Source of the DNA: Basidiobolus meristosporus CBS 931.73
Taxonomy: Eukaryota > Basidiobolomycota > Basidiobolomycetes > Basidiobolales > Basidiobolaceae
NCBI GenBank assembly: GCA_002104905.1
Contig: MCFE01000056.1
Coordinates: 62,001 to 126,000, forward strand
DNA: 64,000 bases
Direction of reading: 5' to 3'
Part shown: in pieces, positions 11,589 to 22,128 of the stretch
Position numbering within the stretch: the stretch's first letter is position 1
Layout: every line of letters begins with the position of its first letter
Made by a program: the position numbers and the translations under genes
The notes under the pieces: generated by a model
Told to the model about the DNA's origin: nothing
Database searches by the model: none
Seen by the model: the letters and a program-made list of their open reading frames with translations, nothing else

Positions 11589-13783
11589 TTAGGCAGTGAG
11601 GGTGGTGTGTTCGAAGAGCTTCTCCTTGGGTGTGATCTCGATATCCCCGTAAGGCTCGCTCTGCTTGACTTTCACTACATCCTTGGTTGAAAGGACCAGC
11701 AGTTCGAAGAAGAATTTCACTGCGTCGGTTCGGGTGGCTTGGCCGGCGATGTTGCGGTACTTAAGGTTGGTGGTGGTTTCCATTCCTGGGTCAGCTGCCT
11801 TCTGAATCTCGCTTCGAAGCAAGTTCATGGTTTTGACGGTGGATTTACTGAACGCTGCTTCGGTGCCTGCTTCGGGCTCTTCGATTTCCTCGGCGTCAAA
11901 GATTTCAGATCGGCCCAAGTCTTGAGCGGTATGTTCACTGATGAATGGCTGTTCGGCAGAGATGGAAAGTGCGGGAGAAGCGGGGACCTGGGGTATTTCC
12001 TGTAGAAATTTGGTTATTCTAATCTGTTGATCAGATTCGATGTGGCGCAGGAGCCTTACCTCGCCACCTTCTTCAGTACGCGCTTGCTCGGCAGAAATTT
12101 GCTCCTCGTGCTCAATACCGAAGATTTCGTCCTCGATGGGTGCAGGCTCACCCAAATCAATGCCAGAGGTTTCTGGCTCCTCAACAGGAACAGAAGGCAT
12201 CAGCTCTTCCTCGACTAAGAAATGGGTTAATATCATCCACATGTACTCGACTAACGTAGACAGTACTTACTGTCCAATCCAAATGCCTCTCTGGATTCCT
12301 CAGCATCAGGCACTGTTTGTTGATCCTTGACCAAGTCCCTTGTGAATAAGCCCATCAACTCGGGCACCATATTCTGTGGGCCACCGAGCGACAAATAATA
12401 CTGGGCTCCCTCGTCCTGGATTTGCTTCAGCCTCATCATTTTCTTGGAGACTGGAAGGTAGACCTCCTCTTGGGTGATGTCCGAAGTGTCTCTGAGCTGG
12501 CCGGAAATGTGGTCGCTGGGAAGCTCAATCACCTGATCAACAATGAGCTTTCTTTTTCTGGTCTGTCTGGAGATGATCCTTGCTGGTGCTACCATAGCTG
12601 GTGCTTCAAGCATGCTTTGCTCTACAATATTGAGGCGACTTTAACTTAATGTCCAATCCACCACAACCGTTACAATGATTCTACCTTGTTCTGGAATTTC
12701 CTCTTCGGGTGCACCCTGCTCTACAGCTACAGGCTCTTCGGGGCTAAAGAGGGATAAGTTAAAGAGGCTTCAAGAGTCAACCAGCGGTGACATACTAACC
12801 GATCCAAACCAAGGTCCATATCGTCAAACAAATTCTCCTCTCCAGGCTTCGCCTCAAAGGAAAACTCTGGAAGTTCGCCCAGTGGCTCCATTCCAGGCTT
12901 TCCTTCGTCCAGAGTAATATCACCGGGGCCATCGATGGAGAAGGACAACTCTGGCTGGGCATCTCGACCGACTTCAATATCCATGGTGGAATCGTCGCCC
13001 AGCAGAGCGGGACGGAAATCGTCTTCCAAACCAAGGTCCAACTCTCTTCCCTCCTCAACTTCGAAACCCTGACCGAACAAATCATCCCGTCCTAAGCCCA
13101 CGTCGATGGTGGCAGCGCCTAGGCCTTCCTGTAGGGTGATATCTTGTGGGCGAGAGACGATTTGGCTTTCTTGTGTGGGGGCCTCCAGAGCTTCCCAGTT
13201 TCTGGACAATTCGTAACCGTCAGTAAGAGTCAAAGCATCGGCAACGAAAAGTGCTACTCACTGAAGGTTGAAATCGGGGTCAGGTAACAAGATGTCGAAC
13301 TCGGTAATGTTATCGGCGAGAGTGATGGTATTGAAGCTAGCTACTGCTTGTTCACTAGGCATATCAACCATACCGGGCCTAAAAGCCTAGAGTTTGGTTG
13401 CGTTAGTTTACCGCTGCCAAAAGTGCCAACCGTCCGACTCCGGGGGCGGGGAACGTACCATTTTGATTTTGACTAACGCTTCGTTACAGTCTTCAAGTAG
13501 GTATCTGGCTTTACGAGAATAAATCCTGACAACACCAAGTAGAAGTTGTCCCGACAAACGTAAGGCCAGAGGGGGTTGGTCACCACCCACGATTGCACCT
13601 GTGAAAACAATCGGTATAAGCGAGGGCCCAGGTAGCCATCTACAGGGGGGATCACTTACCAACTGAAGATTGAATGTTGGCCTGAAGGAATTGGGCTTTA
13701 CTAAGCTTCCGCTCCCAATGAGCGGCTAGCCACACCTTCGCCAGCGGGCCTTTTTTGGACAAGATCGCTTCTGAATAAAACAT
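11589..13783 (-). CDS. RAD21: Cohesin kleisin subunit Rad21/Scc1
   Basis: The kleisin closes the SMC1-SMC3 ring and is cut by separase at anaphase. I read seven exons on the minus strand: 13783-13660, 13598-13459, 13386-13262, 13201-12800, 12743-12685, 12621-12271 and 12214-11589. Introns are 56-72 nt with GT...AG ends and all phases agree, giving 608 residues. The N-terminus [20 protein letters not shown] and [17 protein letters not shown] are the hallmark SMC3-binding helices. The acidic middle contains DIEVGR (residues 204-209), which fits the separase consensus. The C-terminal winged helix binding SMC1 ends with [18 protein letters not shown] and [13 protein letters not shown]. Rad21 is preferred over the meiotic Rec8 on the conserved N-terminus. 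SMC1 lies 6 kb away on the opposite strand. Confidence 0.94.
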
Positions 13784-14266
13784 GCTGGTTTCTATTTACT
13801 GACAAGTAAACCAAAAATCGAACTGGTCCGCAGGAGGATAACTGTGGTTTAAAAAGGTCAAAAAGTCCCTCACACGCTAACGCGACCGTAAGGAGATAAG
13901 CAAGAAGATTGCGGGATTCGCTGGATATAAGCTCTATAGGTGTCGCGAAATATCGTGTCAATTTGGATCACCTAACTCGGCGGACTTCTGGGTGGGCTGA
14001 TTGGCCGACGTTGGTATATATATCTTTATTAATAACAAACTGTAAGTCAACCGATCGTTTAGGAAATCCCCTCGACGACTACGGTCAACTGTGCATCGGG
14101 TTTCTTGTTTGCTCGAATGTATCATATAAACATATTCGACTGGATTCATTGGGCCAGCCGTTCAAGGAATAGGTGACACAGTAGATGGAATGTACATTGG
14201 GTATCAAAAGATAATGGACTATTTATTGCCTGAAATGTGGTTTAACTTTAATTCAAATCAATGCAT
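13784..14266. other. Intergenic region between RAD21 and the NAC beta gene
   Basis: This 483-bp stretch contains the RAD21 promoter and the 3' flank of the NAC beta gene. No gene, tRNA or repeat was recognised; short open frames here lack domains. Confidence 0.4.
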
Positions 14267-14870
14267 CTAGGCGGTGGCTTCCTCCTTCTTCTCCTCTTCC
14301 TTGGAGGCCTCCTCGCTGTTAAAGCAAAGGTTTAGCACGTGTCGCATAAAGAATATCCATTAATGCTACTCTTACAAGTTCTCGACAAGTTCGGGGACTT
14401 CTTCGTCGTTCTCCTCGGCGATAGCTCCCTCGGCTTGTTGGTAAGCTTCGGCGAGTCTGCGAAGGCTGGCAAGGGACTCGGGGCCGAGTTGGTGGAGGAT
14501 TCCGGGAATGAGCTCGGTGAGTTCCTTGTCTTCACCCTTACCAGAGATCACGAAAGTGTTGGATTGGATGGAAGCAGCAACTATAAGCATAAAACATGAG
14601 GTTGATTAGCTTCGTTGGACGCGATCGAGGTCTCGTGAGTCATTCTGTACCCTTGGGAGAGGTGAAGTGGAGGACCTTTCCGTCATCCTTGAACATGTTG
14701 ACTTCGTCAATGGCAGGGATAGGTTGGACGTTGAGCTTCTTGATAACTCCTTGAAGCTTCTTGTCGTCGGTACCGGCAGCCTTGGTGGCCTTCTTGACCT
14801 TACGGCGGGGAGTTCCCTTACCACCGATACGGACTTGGGATTGCAATTTGGCGAGTTTTTCGGGGTTCAT
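14267..14870 (-). CDS. EGD1: Nascent polypeptide-associated complex subunit beta (BTF3/Egd1)
   Basis: The beta subunit of NAC binds nascent chains at the ribosomal tunnel exit together with NAC alpha. Three coding exons on the minus strand, 14870-14651, 14580-14376 and 14315-14267, give 157 residues. The start [19 protein letters not shown] with the basic TPRRKVKK ribosome-binding segment is diagnostic. The NAC domain follows ([41 protein letters not shown]) and an acidic tail ends EEKKEEATA. Upstream in-frame codons before 14870 end at a splice acceptor (CTTAG), so a leader intron is likely and the ATG at 14870 is the start. Confidence 0.95.
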
Positions 14871-14878
14871 GTTCGATT

Positions 14879-14973
14879 CTAAGACGTGCAAAGGGGATGG
14901 GTTAGCGCTCGGTCGTGCGGGTCGACTGGGAATTGGATGGATTCAACGCGACATCATGATTGATTCAACATAC
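14879..14973 (-). other. Probable 5' UTR intron of EGD1
   Basis: A donor AACG/GTATGTTG and an acceptor GTCTTAG/AATCG bracket 95 nt upstream of the EGD1 start. No in-frame upstream ATG precedes the donor, so this reads as a leader intron. Confidence 0.55.
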
Positions 14974-15196
14974 CGTTTACCAACAACCTTAAAGGATGGC
15001 CTCAAGAAAGGGTTAGGAAAGAGTGGATAATGTGGTGTTTGATTGCTTCAAATCCCTTTTCCGGGGTGCACCCCTATTTTCGGGAGGCACGGCTGATTCT
15101 ACTAGATCTCAAAAATCATCTTCGTCATCCAAAAGTCAATTCGTGCTAAATCATGCTCCTGATATACTCAAATGTTGTCAAGACGCAAAAAAAAAT

Positions 15197-15278
15197 TGAT
15201 GAGAGTGGGGTTCGAACCCACGCCTCCGAAGAGACTGCGACCTGAACGCAGCGCCTTAGACCACTCGGCCATCTCACC
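15197..15278 (-). tRNA. tRNA-Leu (CAG)
   Basis: An 82-nt tRNA without an intron. Acceptor strands GGTGAGA and TCTCATC pair with one G-U; the anticodon loop is TTCAGGT, the variable arm is long as in class II leucine tRNAs, and the T arm is GTGGGTTCGAACCCCAC. A near-identical copy lies at 17172-17253. Confidence 0.95.
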
Positions 15279-15612
15279 TTGCGTTTTTCGTGATCTAAAT
15301 TGGAACACCAATATTGTATTTCCAACTCTGCCATTTTGCAACTAGTATTCTACCTTAATCCAATGCTCAATACTTGCGGATGACATACTACCATTTCCTG
15401 TCGAAATAAACCAGCACTAGCCTTGTAAAAGTTCAACACAGGATCAGATTGGATTACTTTCTATTGATTTAATAATCAAACAATCTTGAAGCACGCTGTA
15501 TTGTGCTGTCCTTCAAGTACTTGAAATTTATAAGTAGGCGTACTAAAATATATCAGACGCTTAAATTTAAATAAGTACACAAGTACAGGTCGTACTACAT
15601 ATTTGATTTGAT

Positions 15613-15872
15613 TGTTGAATAATAGGTGGGTAATATCAAGCTGTCAGAATGTGCAAACCGTCCTCGCCAGGCTGTTGGAATAATCAACCGGCAAGTTCAT
15701 CAACTGAGTAGGTCCTATGGTCCCGAAGGTCCGATCGGTCACTACTCACACTTCCCTTTACGGACAGCGCACTACATCTCATCTACCAGCTTGGTATTAG
15801 TGTCTTTGTTGGGAAACAAAGACTGGGAATGTACTATATACATAATCCTGTAAAGTACAGTCGTGAGGAACA
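15613..15872 (+). repeat. 260-bp repeat, copy 1 (possible solo LTR or small RNA gene)
   Basis: The block from TGTTGAATAA to GAGGAACA recurs at 18247-18507 with essentially no differences over at least 228 bp. It starts with TGTTG and ends in AACA like an LTR and has a TATA-like CTATATACATA near its end, but I see no flanking target duplication and no internal element. It keeps many CpGs, unlike the old transposons in the window. It lies between tRNA genes. Confidence 0.8.
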
Positions 15873-16340
15873 ACCCATACACACGCGCCATATTTATACT
15901 TTCCACTCCGAAAAAATTTTCTCCAACGGACGGAAAAAATCGACGATTCGATTGCAAACATTTCCTATCCCACACCAAATCGATCCATCACGCATAACCA
16001 AACGACATATTTGGGCGGATGTGGGGGAATTTTTGGATGCTCAATCAACACTCCTTCGAAGTCTCGTGTGGCAAGTGATGTGGATTTGAATGTTGACATT
16101 ACCGTAATGGAACAACCAAATCTTGACGTGATTGTGTTATGAATACCATGATAGTGATATCATCGTACCTAACCCCAAGTCTTACAAAGTATCCCAGAGT
16201 GCTTCATATGTTTCTTGAGCTTATTACCTACTATTGTTGTCTTTACGGCAATCGACTCTTTACAAAACGTTCCTTGAGCTTGTAGCGAGATATCAATCAG
16301 ACTTTTCAAGTGTCCAAAATTCAATGGCACAAAAGAACTA

Positions 16341-16413
16341 CGACCCAGGTGGGGGTCGAACCCACGACTTTCTCCTCCGGAGGGAGACACTCTTTCCACT
16401 GAGCTACAGGGCC
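16341..16413 (-). tRNA. tRNA-Arg (CCG)
   Basis: A 73-nt tRNA without an intron. The anticodon stem TCTCC/GGAGA encloses loop CTCCGGA, giving anticodon CCG. The D arm is GCTC...GAGT and the T arm GTGGGTTCGACCCCCAC. The acceptor strands GGCCCTG and CTGGGTC pair with one U-U mismatch at 6:67 and one G-U. Confidence 0.9.
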
Positions 16414-17171
16414 ACTCATTTATTTTTGTTGCCAAGTTCTAATTTGATAAACCGGAAGCATGGTGACTAGGATAACCAATTGATTCTCGATGAACTGTCT
16501 ATGTTAAACGAGTATTATATAGCACATGTCTAAATTGACTGTTCCCTACTTTGAGTACAGTATTCCTTGAACAATGGTTCTTTTGGTTGAAGCCTTTATT
16601 CAAAAAGGCTGAATGTTGCACTAAATATTATTGAATGCCAATAAAGGAAGATTATAAGGGGTTTCAATCGTACCTAGAATTTTCACATTAATCTATGCCT
16701 GAAGATATGGCTAAGCATCCGATTTACGCAACGTATTTCTGTAGTCACTAGGGCCGAACAAATTTAGAACCTAAGTAGAAGTGCTAGTTCTCATGTGGAT
16801 ATAAATGATGGGTTTCCGGCTCGAAAAAACGTACCATTGGACTCAGACCTCTTGTACGTGAGTAGTATTTTATTTCTACGTGAAGAAAGACCACATACAT
16901 TTCGTGCTTTGTCTCCTCTATTGCATAGACTAATAGGTTGACCCACCGATGTATATTTGGTAATAGAAGTGGGGCGTGCGCTGAGTAACTACCCAACCCA
17001 AAATACTTCACTTGAATATTCACCCGTGCTGATAATCAACACCGGTTCAATATATCAGCTATCCACTTGGTACACTAGCCACTATCTCAGTTGAGCGCAA
17101 ATGGTGAAGAGCATGAATCACAATTCATGTGCAGACGAAAAATGTCTACTGTCTTTCGAGAAGAAAATGTC
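16414..17171. other. Intergenic region between tRNA genes
   Basis: No coding potential recognised. A short phrase near 16613 (ACTAAATATTATTG) recurs near 17708, suggesting relics of duplicated or repetitive DNA between the tRNA genes. Confidence 0.4.
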
Positions 17172-17253
17172 TGATGAGAGTGGGGTTCGAACCCACGCCT
17201 CCGGAGAGACTGCGACCTGAACGCAGCGCCTTAGACCACTCGGCCATCTCACC
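17172..17253 (-). tRNA. tRNA-Leu (CAG), second copy
   Basis: Same structure and anticodon as the tRNA at 15197-15278, differing by one base in the variable arm (CTCCGGAGAG against CTCCGAAGAG on the plus strand). Confidence 0.95.
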
Positions 17254-18246
17254 ATCCTGTTTGGATTACCAACTTAAATAGGTCTTCAGAATAAGGGGTA
17301 GGCTGAAGTCGTGCCCATCGCTCACTTTGTTCAAATATCAACCAATGCTGTAAATGACTGTCGATCTTGTCAGATATTTGGATATTATTCGGACACCAAT
17401 CTATCACTAATTTATCACTAAATACTTTTTCAAGTATACAGTGTATAAGACTTCGGGAGAATCACCAGCAAGCCAGCCTCGTACACAGGTATCTTCGCAC
17501 CCAGACTCCGGGGTAACCTTTACTATAGATACAACTGGGAAGTGTATTAACGTATCCACTTGAATTGTGTGAAGAGCCATCTTATGTGAGTCTTGGATGG
17601 TTTATATCTTGTCTCACTGTACCTTGCTCTGGGTACACTATCATTTCATTCGATGTGGTTGTGCCACTAGTTAGAGACCTGATTCCAAAAGACTAACTTT
17701 TGTGTTGTACTAAATATTATTGCATGTCATTGTCGTGGTATCAGGGCCTCTTGACATTCTGCTGATACCTGCCACTTCCTATTGCTGTATTTGTGAGCGT
17801 TCGAACCTATGAGAGGTACACTTGAATTTCTATCTTTACCGTGTTAGAAGGACAAGTATTTTGTATCTATCTAATGTGCAGTACTGGTGAATCAGTAGCC
17901 CCAGTGTCTAACTAGCACTAGCCTCATGTAGTTCAGCATAGACTCAACTTGGAGATGTTGTGTTGACTACTGACTCAATCAGCTAATGTTGCTGATTAAA
18001 AACCGTATACACCCGATCATTCTATCGATTTAAACATGCTTAAGTAATGTTCTAGTAGTATTCATAGAACTGATATTAGATATTAGATGGGTAATATTGT
18101 GCGGATTACTGGCCCAATTATCAATTATACGCGTGTGTAAATGAGCATTCATCAATCACGCGATAGATTTGACACTATACCATCGTAGTTGCGGCATAGA
18201 TATTCCAATTTATCATTTAGCCAAAATTCTTGTAATTTGGTTTGTT
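17254..18246. other. Intergenic region, no gene recognised
   Basis: About 1 kb of AT-rich sequence between tRNA-Leu and the second 260-bp repeat. Read on both strands, I see no domain-bearing frame. Confidence 0.4.
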
Positions 18247-18507
18247 TGTTGAATAAAAGGTGGGTAATATCAAGCTGTCAGAATGTGCAAACCGTCCTCG
18301 CCAGGCTGTTGGAATAATCAACCGGCAAGTTCATCAACTGAGTAGGTCCTATGGTCCCGAAGGTCCGATCGGTCACTACTCACACTTCCCTTTACGGACA
18401 GCGCACTACATCTCATCTACCAGCTTGGTATTAGTGTCTTTGTTGGGAAACAAAGACTGGGAATGTACTATATACATAATCCTGTAAAGTACAGTCGTAA
18501 GGAAACA
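18247..18507 (+). repeat. 260-bp repeat, copy 2
   Basis: Same orientation as copy 1, essentially identical inside and diverging at the outermost bases (GTAAGGAAACA here, GTGAGGAACA in copy 1). The flanks are unrelated, so the boundaries are real. It lies 240 bp upstream of CMC2. Confidence 0.8.
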
Positions 18508-18743
18508 TCTAACCGCAAACCGGTCTTTTATACCTTTGGTAGAGGAAAATATTCTGACAATGGGGAAAAATAACCCTTATCCCATCAACACCATATTTAC
18601 AATCACCCACAAAATTAACCAAATCAGGTATAGGTTAGGCAGAGTTTGATGGTCTAGTCCCTTCGCTTGTCAGTAAAAGCGAAGTCATGTATCATTCTTT
18701 CCCAAATCATTGACTTCTCCTTCACTCAAGATACCTTCCCAGT

Positions 18744-19048
18744 ATGCATCCTCATTTGGCCAAACATAAGCTCAGAGATTGTTTGGAGGCCATTTATGAC
18801 CTTGAGGAATGTCACATAGAGCACCCCTATGGTAAGTACTTTGGAATCTGCAACTCCTTCAAGAATGCCCTGAATGGTTGCCTAGGTGAAGAGGTTTGTA
18901 TCGTTGTTTATTCTCGTCACTCAATAGAAATAAGAAAACTCATTGATATTCTTAGTTTGACGAAAGACGTAAGCTCAACGCTGCCAACGCCCGTGCAAAG
19001 AGAGAGAGAGTGGAGAATGTTTGGAAAGAGATCGACGAAGAGGAGTAG
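18744..19048 (+). CDS. CMC2: COX assembly mitochondrial protein 2 (twin CX9C)
   Basis: A small intermembrane-space protein needed for cytochrome c oxidase assembly. There are two exons, 18744-18893 and 18956-19048, with a 62-nt intron; the product is 80 residues. The start MHPHLAKHK is the family signature. Two CX9C motifs are visible, CLEAIYDLEEC and CNSFKNALNGC, for oxidation by Mia40. The second exon supplies the basic, then acidic tail (FDERRKLNAANARAKRER ... DEEE). It is the first of four plus-strand genes. Confidence 0.93.
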
Positions 19049-19248
19049 ACTCCTTTGGCATATGACCCAAGCATCGTTAGATGTGCATTGTACATTTACT
19101 TGAGCCTACAACCCAAAACATCACCCGCTATCTACCAAAAAAATTATTCCATGTTGGGCTATTCCGTAATCATTTGATCACGAATGACCATCAACACGTC
19201 TAATAAACTCCCTTTCCAGCTGGTATCTCTTCAGTTTGTATTCTTCTC

Positions 19249-19730
19249 ATGCAAGACAGCCATCTGATACCAAAGGTTCGTATCTCCCTCTCAAGTGTGC
19301 ATTCTATTTGCAGCAATAACTGTGGTATGTTTAGTTCACCCAGATCTATGATGAACAGACGCAGACGTGGAAGTATCCTACTGTTCACTACCTGTTTCAG
19401 GACGAGGGGTTACCCGAAGAGCTAGATAACGAGCAGTGCATTGTGGTGGATTTGTCTGAGGATGGTGAACATGTGTCCCAGGTGCGCTCATATAGCTCTA
19501 GTTTCCAGGTTACCGAATGCCGAACCACTGTCAACACCTCGAAAACCGACAAGAAAGAGACCACCTTGAACCTCACCATCCACGGGATCTCCAAACGGAA
19601 AAACGTGGAGTTGCCGCTGGAAGACTCCCTGGAGCCGCACCAGTTTAACGCCAATATTGATAGCATGATGAATTCTTTCTTAGCTAGACAGAGTTATCTC
19701 AAGAAAGCTTTTATAAATCAACAACCATAA
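19249..19730 (+). CDS. Small unrecognised protein, weakly Atg31-like
   Basis: The main exon 19344-19730 is open for 128 codons and uses codons like its neighbours. A 27-nt first exon at 19249-19275 (MQDSHLIPK) with donor GTTCGT fits the phase, giving about 137 residues; the 5' end is uncertain and the acceptor could also be at 19334. The segment YPTVHYLFQDEGLPEELD, followed by CIVVDLSEDGEHVSQ, resembles the order of strands I recall for the autophagy protein Atg31 (xYIFED...VIIVQLDESG). That link is from memory and weak. The C-terminal half ends in a helix-like MMNSFLARQSYLKKAF. The reading frame is probably real; the function is open. Confidence 0.55.
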
Positions 19731-19858
19731 ATTCCCCTCAAACCAACCTCAAATTGTGACTTGCCCAAACTAATTAATCAATGTGGATAATTTTATGTGA
19801 ACACCTCTGAATTTATAGCCCAGCATTGGTGTGGCTTCGTTTGATCAACCACTTTCCC

Positions 19859-21334
19859 ATGAGCTTCCTCTTTAAGCCTAAACCAAAGTCCCCTCAATTA
19901 ATTGTACAGAGCGTGAGGGATTCCCTTTATCGTATCGATGGCCCAGACTGGAAGAAGGTCTGATTCATTTCCTCTCATCTGGGTGTCAGTTGCTTTGTTT
20001 AGCTCATGTCGCTATGTTCGTTGTAGGCCACTGACGAGGTGACGAAAACCCTGCAAATCCTGAGGGAGATGTTGAAAGAGGGCGACGGTACACACTTGGG
20101 TTAAACCTTCCTTCCACTCTATTTGCTTATGCAACTCCAACCTCATTCAGCCACGCAGGTTGCGCAAGAGATACATAAAGCGGATCTCTTGCAACTTCTC
20201 ATCCTGAAACTGCCCAGTCTTGAGTTCGAGGTAAATGCGACAGCAACTCTCACCAACCTGTTCACATGCGCTTACACAAAGCGGTAGACGAAAAAAGACG
20301 TGGTCAGCATATTCGGTCTACTCTTGCGAAGCCAGCTTGGTCATAGACACCCGACCGTTGATTATCTTTCGGAAAATCGCACACGCTGTTCGCCATACTT
20401 CACGGGTACGTACACCATCGTTGGCCGTAGTCCAGCAGGTTGATTAACTTTGCCCCAGCTTTGACAACCCCGAGATCGCATTGAACTGTGGCACGATACT
20501 GAAGGATTGTGTGAAATACCCGCCTCTGACCAAAGTGCTGCTAGATAGTCCGGAGTTTTATAAATTTTTCAAATACATTCAATCAGATACCTTTGACATC
20601 TCAAGCAATGCATTCTCCACATTCAAGGTGAGCTCAACAAACATACCTCCTGCTCCTCCGATGGTAACCGTCATATCCAGGATATCCTGACCCGCCAGAA
20701 AGAGTTATCCTCCACATTCCTAGTAAAGGAATATGACAAAGTAAGTGGGCATGTATCTGCATTGACGCCAGTGAAAGCTAACCACCCATCAGTTCTTTGA
20801 GCACTTCTATCAGCTGTTAATGTCCGCCAACTACGTGACCAAACGACAGTCGTTAAAGGTAATGGTACAACGAGGAAGGCAAGGCCCGATTTCGCGACTA
20901 ACCCGACGCATAGCTTTTGTCGGAGATCCTGATGAGCCGTACGAATTTTGAGGTGATGACCAGGTTTATTGGATGTCCAGAGAATCTGAAGACGATCATG
21001 AACCTACTCCATGACCCAAGCAAGAGCGTCCAGATCGAAGCGTACCATGTGTTTAAGGTACTGGCTACACTCATCCACCCCAAGCCTCCCTAACACCCCA
21101 CCCCCACCAGGTCTTCGTTGCCAACCCGCACAAACCACCTGCAATCGCCGAGATCCTGCGAAAGAATCAGGAGAAATTGGTGGCCTACCTCAATAATCTA
21201 AGCGATGGTCGAAACGGTAAGGGCCAGGGCGTTTATGCGGCCGTTGATCTGGTTGATTAATTCTCTACTTAGATGAGATGAAGTTTAACGAGGAAAAGAC
21301 CTACCTGCTCCGAATCATTCACCAATTAACGTGA
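19859..21334 (+). pseudogene. HYM1: Mo25/Hym1 scaffold protein gene with a one-base frameshift in exon 4
   Basis: Mo25/Hym1 is the armadillo/HEAT-like scaffold of germinal-centre kinases (RAM/MOR polarity pathway). I read ten exons: 19859-19957, 20027-20087, 20151-20230, 20288-20405, 20459-20627, 20681-20740, 20793-20858, 20914-21057, 21111-21216 and 21273-21334, with introns of 52-69 nt. All junction phases agree except within exon 4: up to about 20380 the frame reads TVDYLSENR, and after it the family sequence (TLFAILHG, joining FDNPEIALNCG) continues only in the next frame. Exon 4 is 118 nt where 119 would restore phase. With one extra base the product would be 321 residues, normal for Mo25. 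The rest looks fully conserved, so an assembly error or a very recent lesion is likely. Confidence 0.85.
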
Positions 21335-21356
21335 ATCAATGCTTTCACCCCATCAT

Positions 21357-21405
21357 CCCCCCTCACCCCTCACCCCTCACCCTCACCCTCCCCTCACCCT
21401 ACTGT
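21357..21405 (+). promoter_or_regulatory. C-rich CTCACCC repeat tract upstream of eL24
   Basis: About seven imperfect copies of CTCACCC/CACCCT lie 140-190 bp before the eL24 start and just after the MO25 stop. It could be a promoter element of the ribosomal-protein gene or part of the MO25 3' UTR. Confidence 0.35.
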
Positions 21406-21545
21406 TGCGGATGCTGAAGAAAAATTAGATCAGGTCCCCAGTCAGAATTTTATTAAAAGAAGTGCCGGATTGTTCGGCAACTCCCTTTCTTTTGATTCTT
21501 GCGAATAAACGAATCTTTCTTCCTTCGTTTCGCATTCATATTACC

Positions 21546-22128
21546 ATGAAGTAGGTGGAGTTCATTGCAGCTAGATGAGAACCATCCATCAACCCCTAAC
21601 CCATCGACTTCCTCTAGGATCGAACTCTGCTCCTTCTCCGGCTACAAGATCTACCCTGGTCATGGTAGACTCTTCGTTCGTTCTGACAGCAAAGTAAGTC
21701 CCCATCCCATCTCATCGCCTCAGTGGAGCCACGTTGGCTAACCGGATGGCCCCTAGGTTTTCCGCTTTGTTGACTCCAAGACCGAGTCCCTCTTCCAACA
21801 ACGCATGAACCCCCGTAAAATCAGCTGGACCGTTGTCTTCCGTCGCATGCACAAGAAGGGTATCACCGAGGAAGTCGCCAAGAAGCGTACCCGTCGTACC
21901 GTCAAGCACCAACGTGCCGTCGTCGGTGCCTCCTGGGAAGCTATCCGCGCCAAGCGTAACCAAAAGCCTGAGGTTCGTGCTGCTGCTCGTCAAGCCGCCA
22001 TCCGCGATGCCAAGGACAAGAAGAAGGCCGAACAGACCAAGAAGAAGGAGATCCGTGCTTCTCAACCCAAGATCTCCAAGCAACAAGCCAAGGGTGCCCG
22101 TCCCGTTGTTGCCGCCAAGAGCCGTTAA
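21546..22128 (+). CDS. RPL24: 60S ribosomal protein eL24
   Basis: A large-subunit ribosomal protein. Three exons: 21546-21550 (only ATGAA), 21618-21693 and 21757-22128, giving 150 residues. A very short first exon is common in fungal ribosomal-protein genes. The protein starts [18 protein letters not shown], followed by the core [20 protein letters not shown] and a long basic tail of AKR/KK repeats. Codon use is strongly biased to C-ending codons (CGT, GCC, AAG), as expected for a highly expressed gene. It is the last host gene before the transposon block. Confidence 0.96.

Noticed and set aside
19314-19343. An 11-nt micro-exon (CAATAACTGTG) in the small gene before MO25
   Set aside because: It would require a 19-nt intron, far shorter than the 50-75 nt introns of all neighbours.
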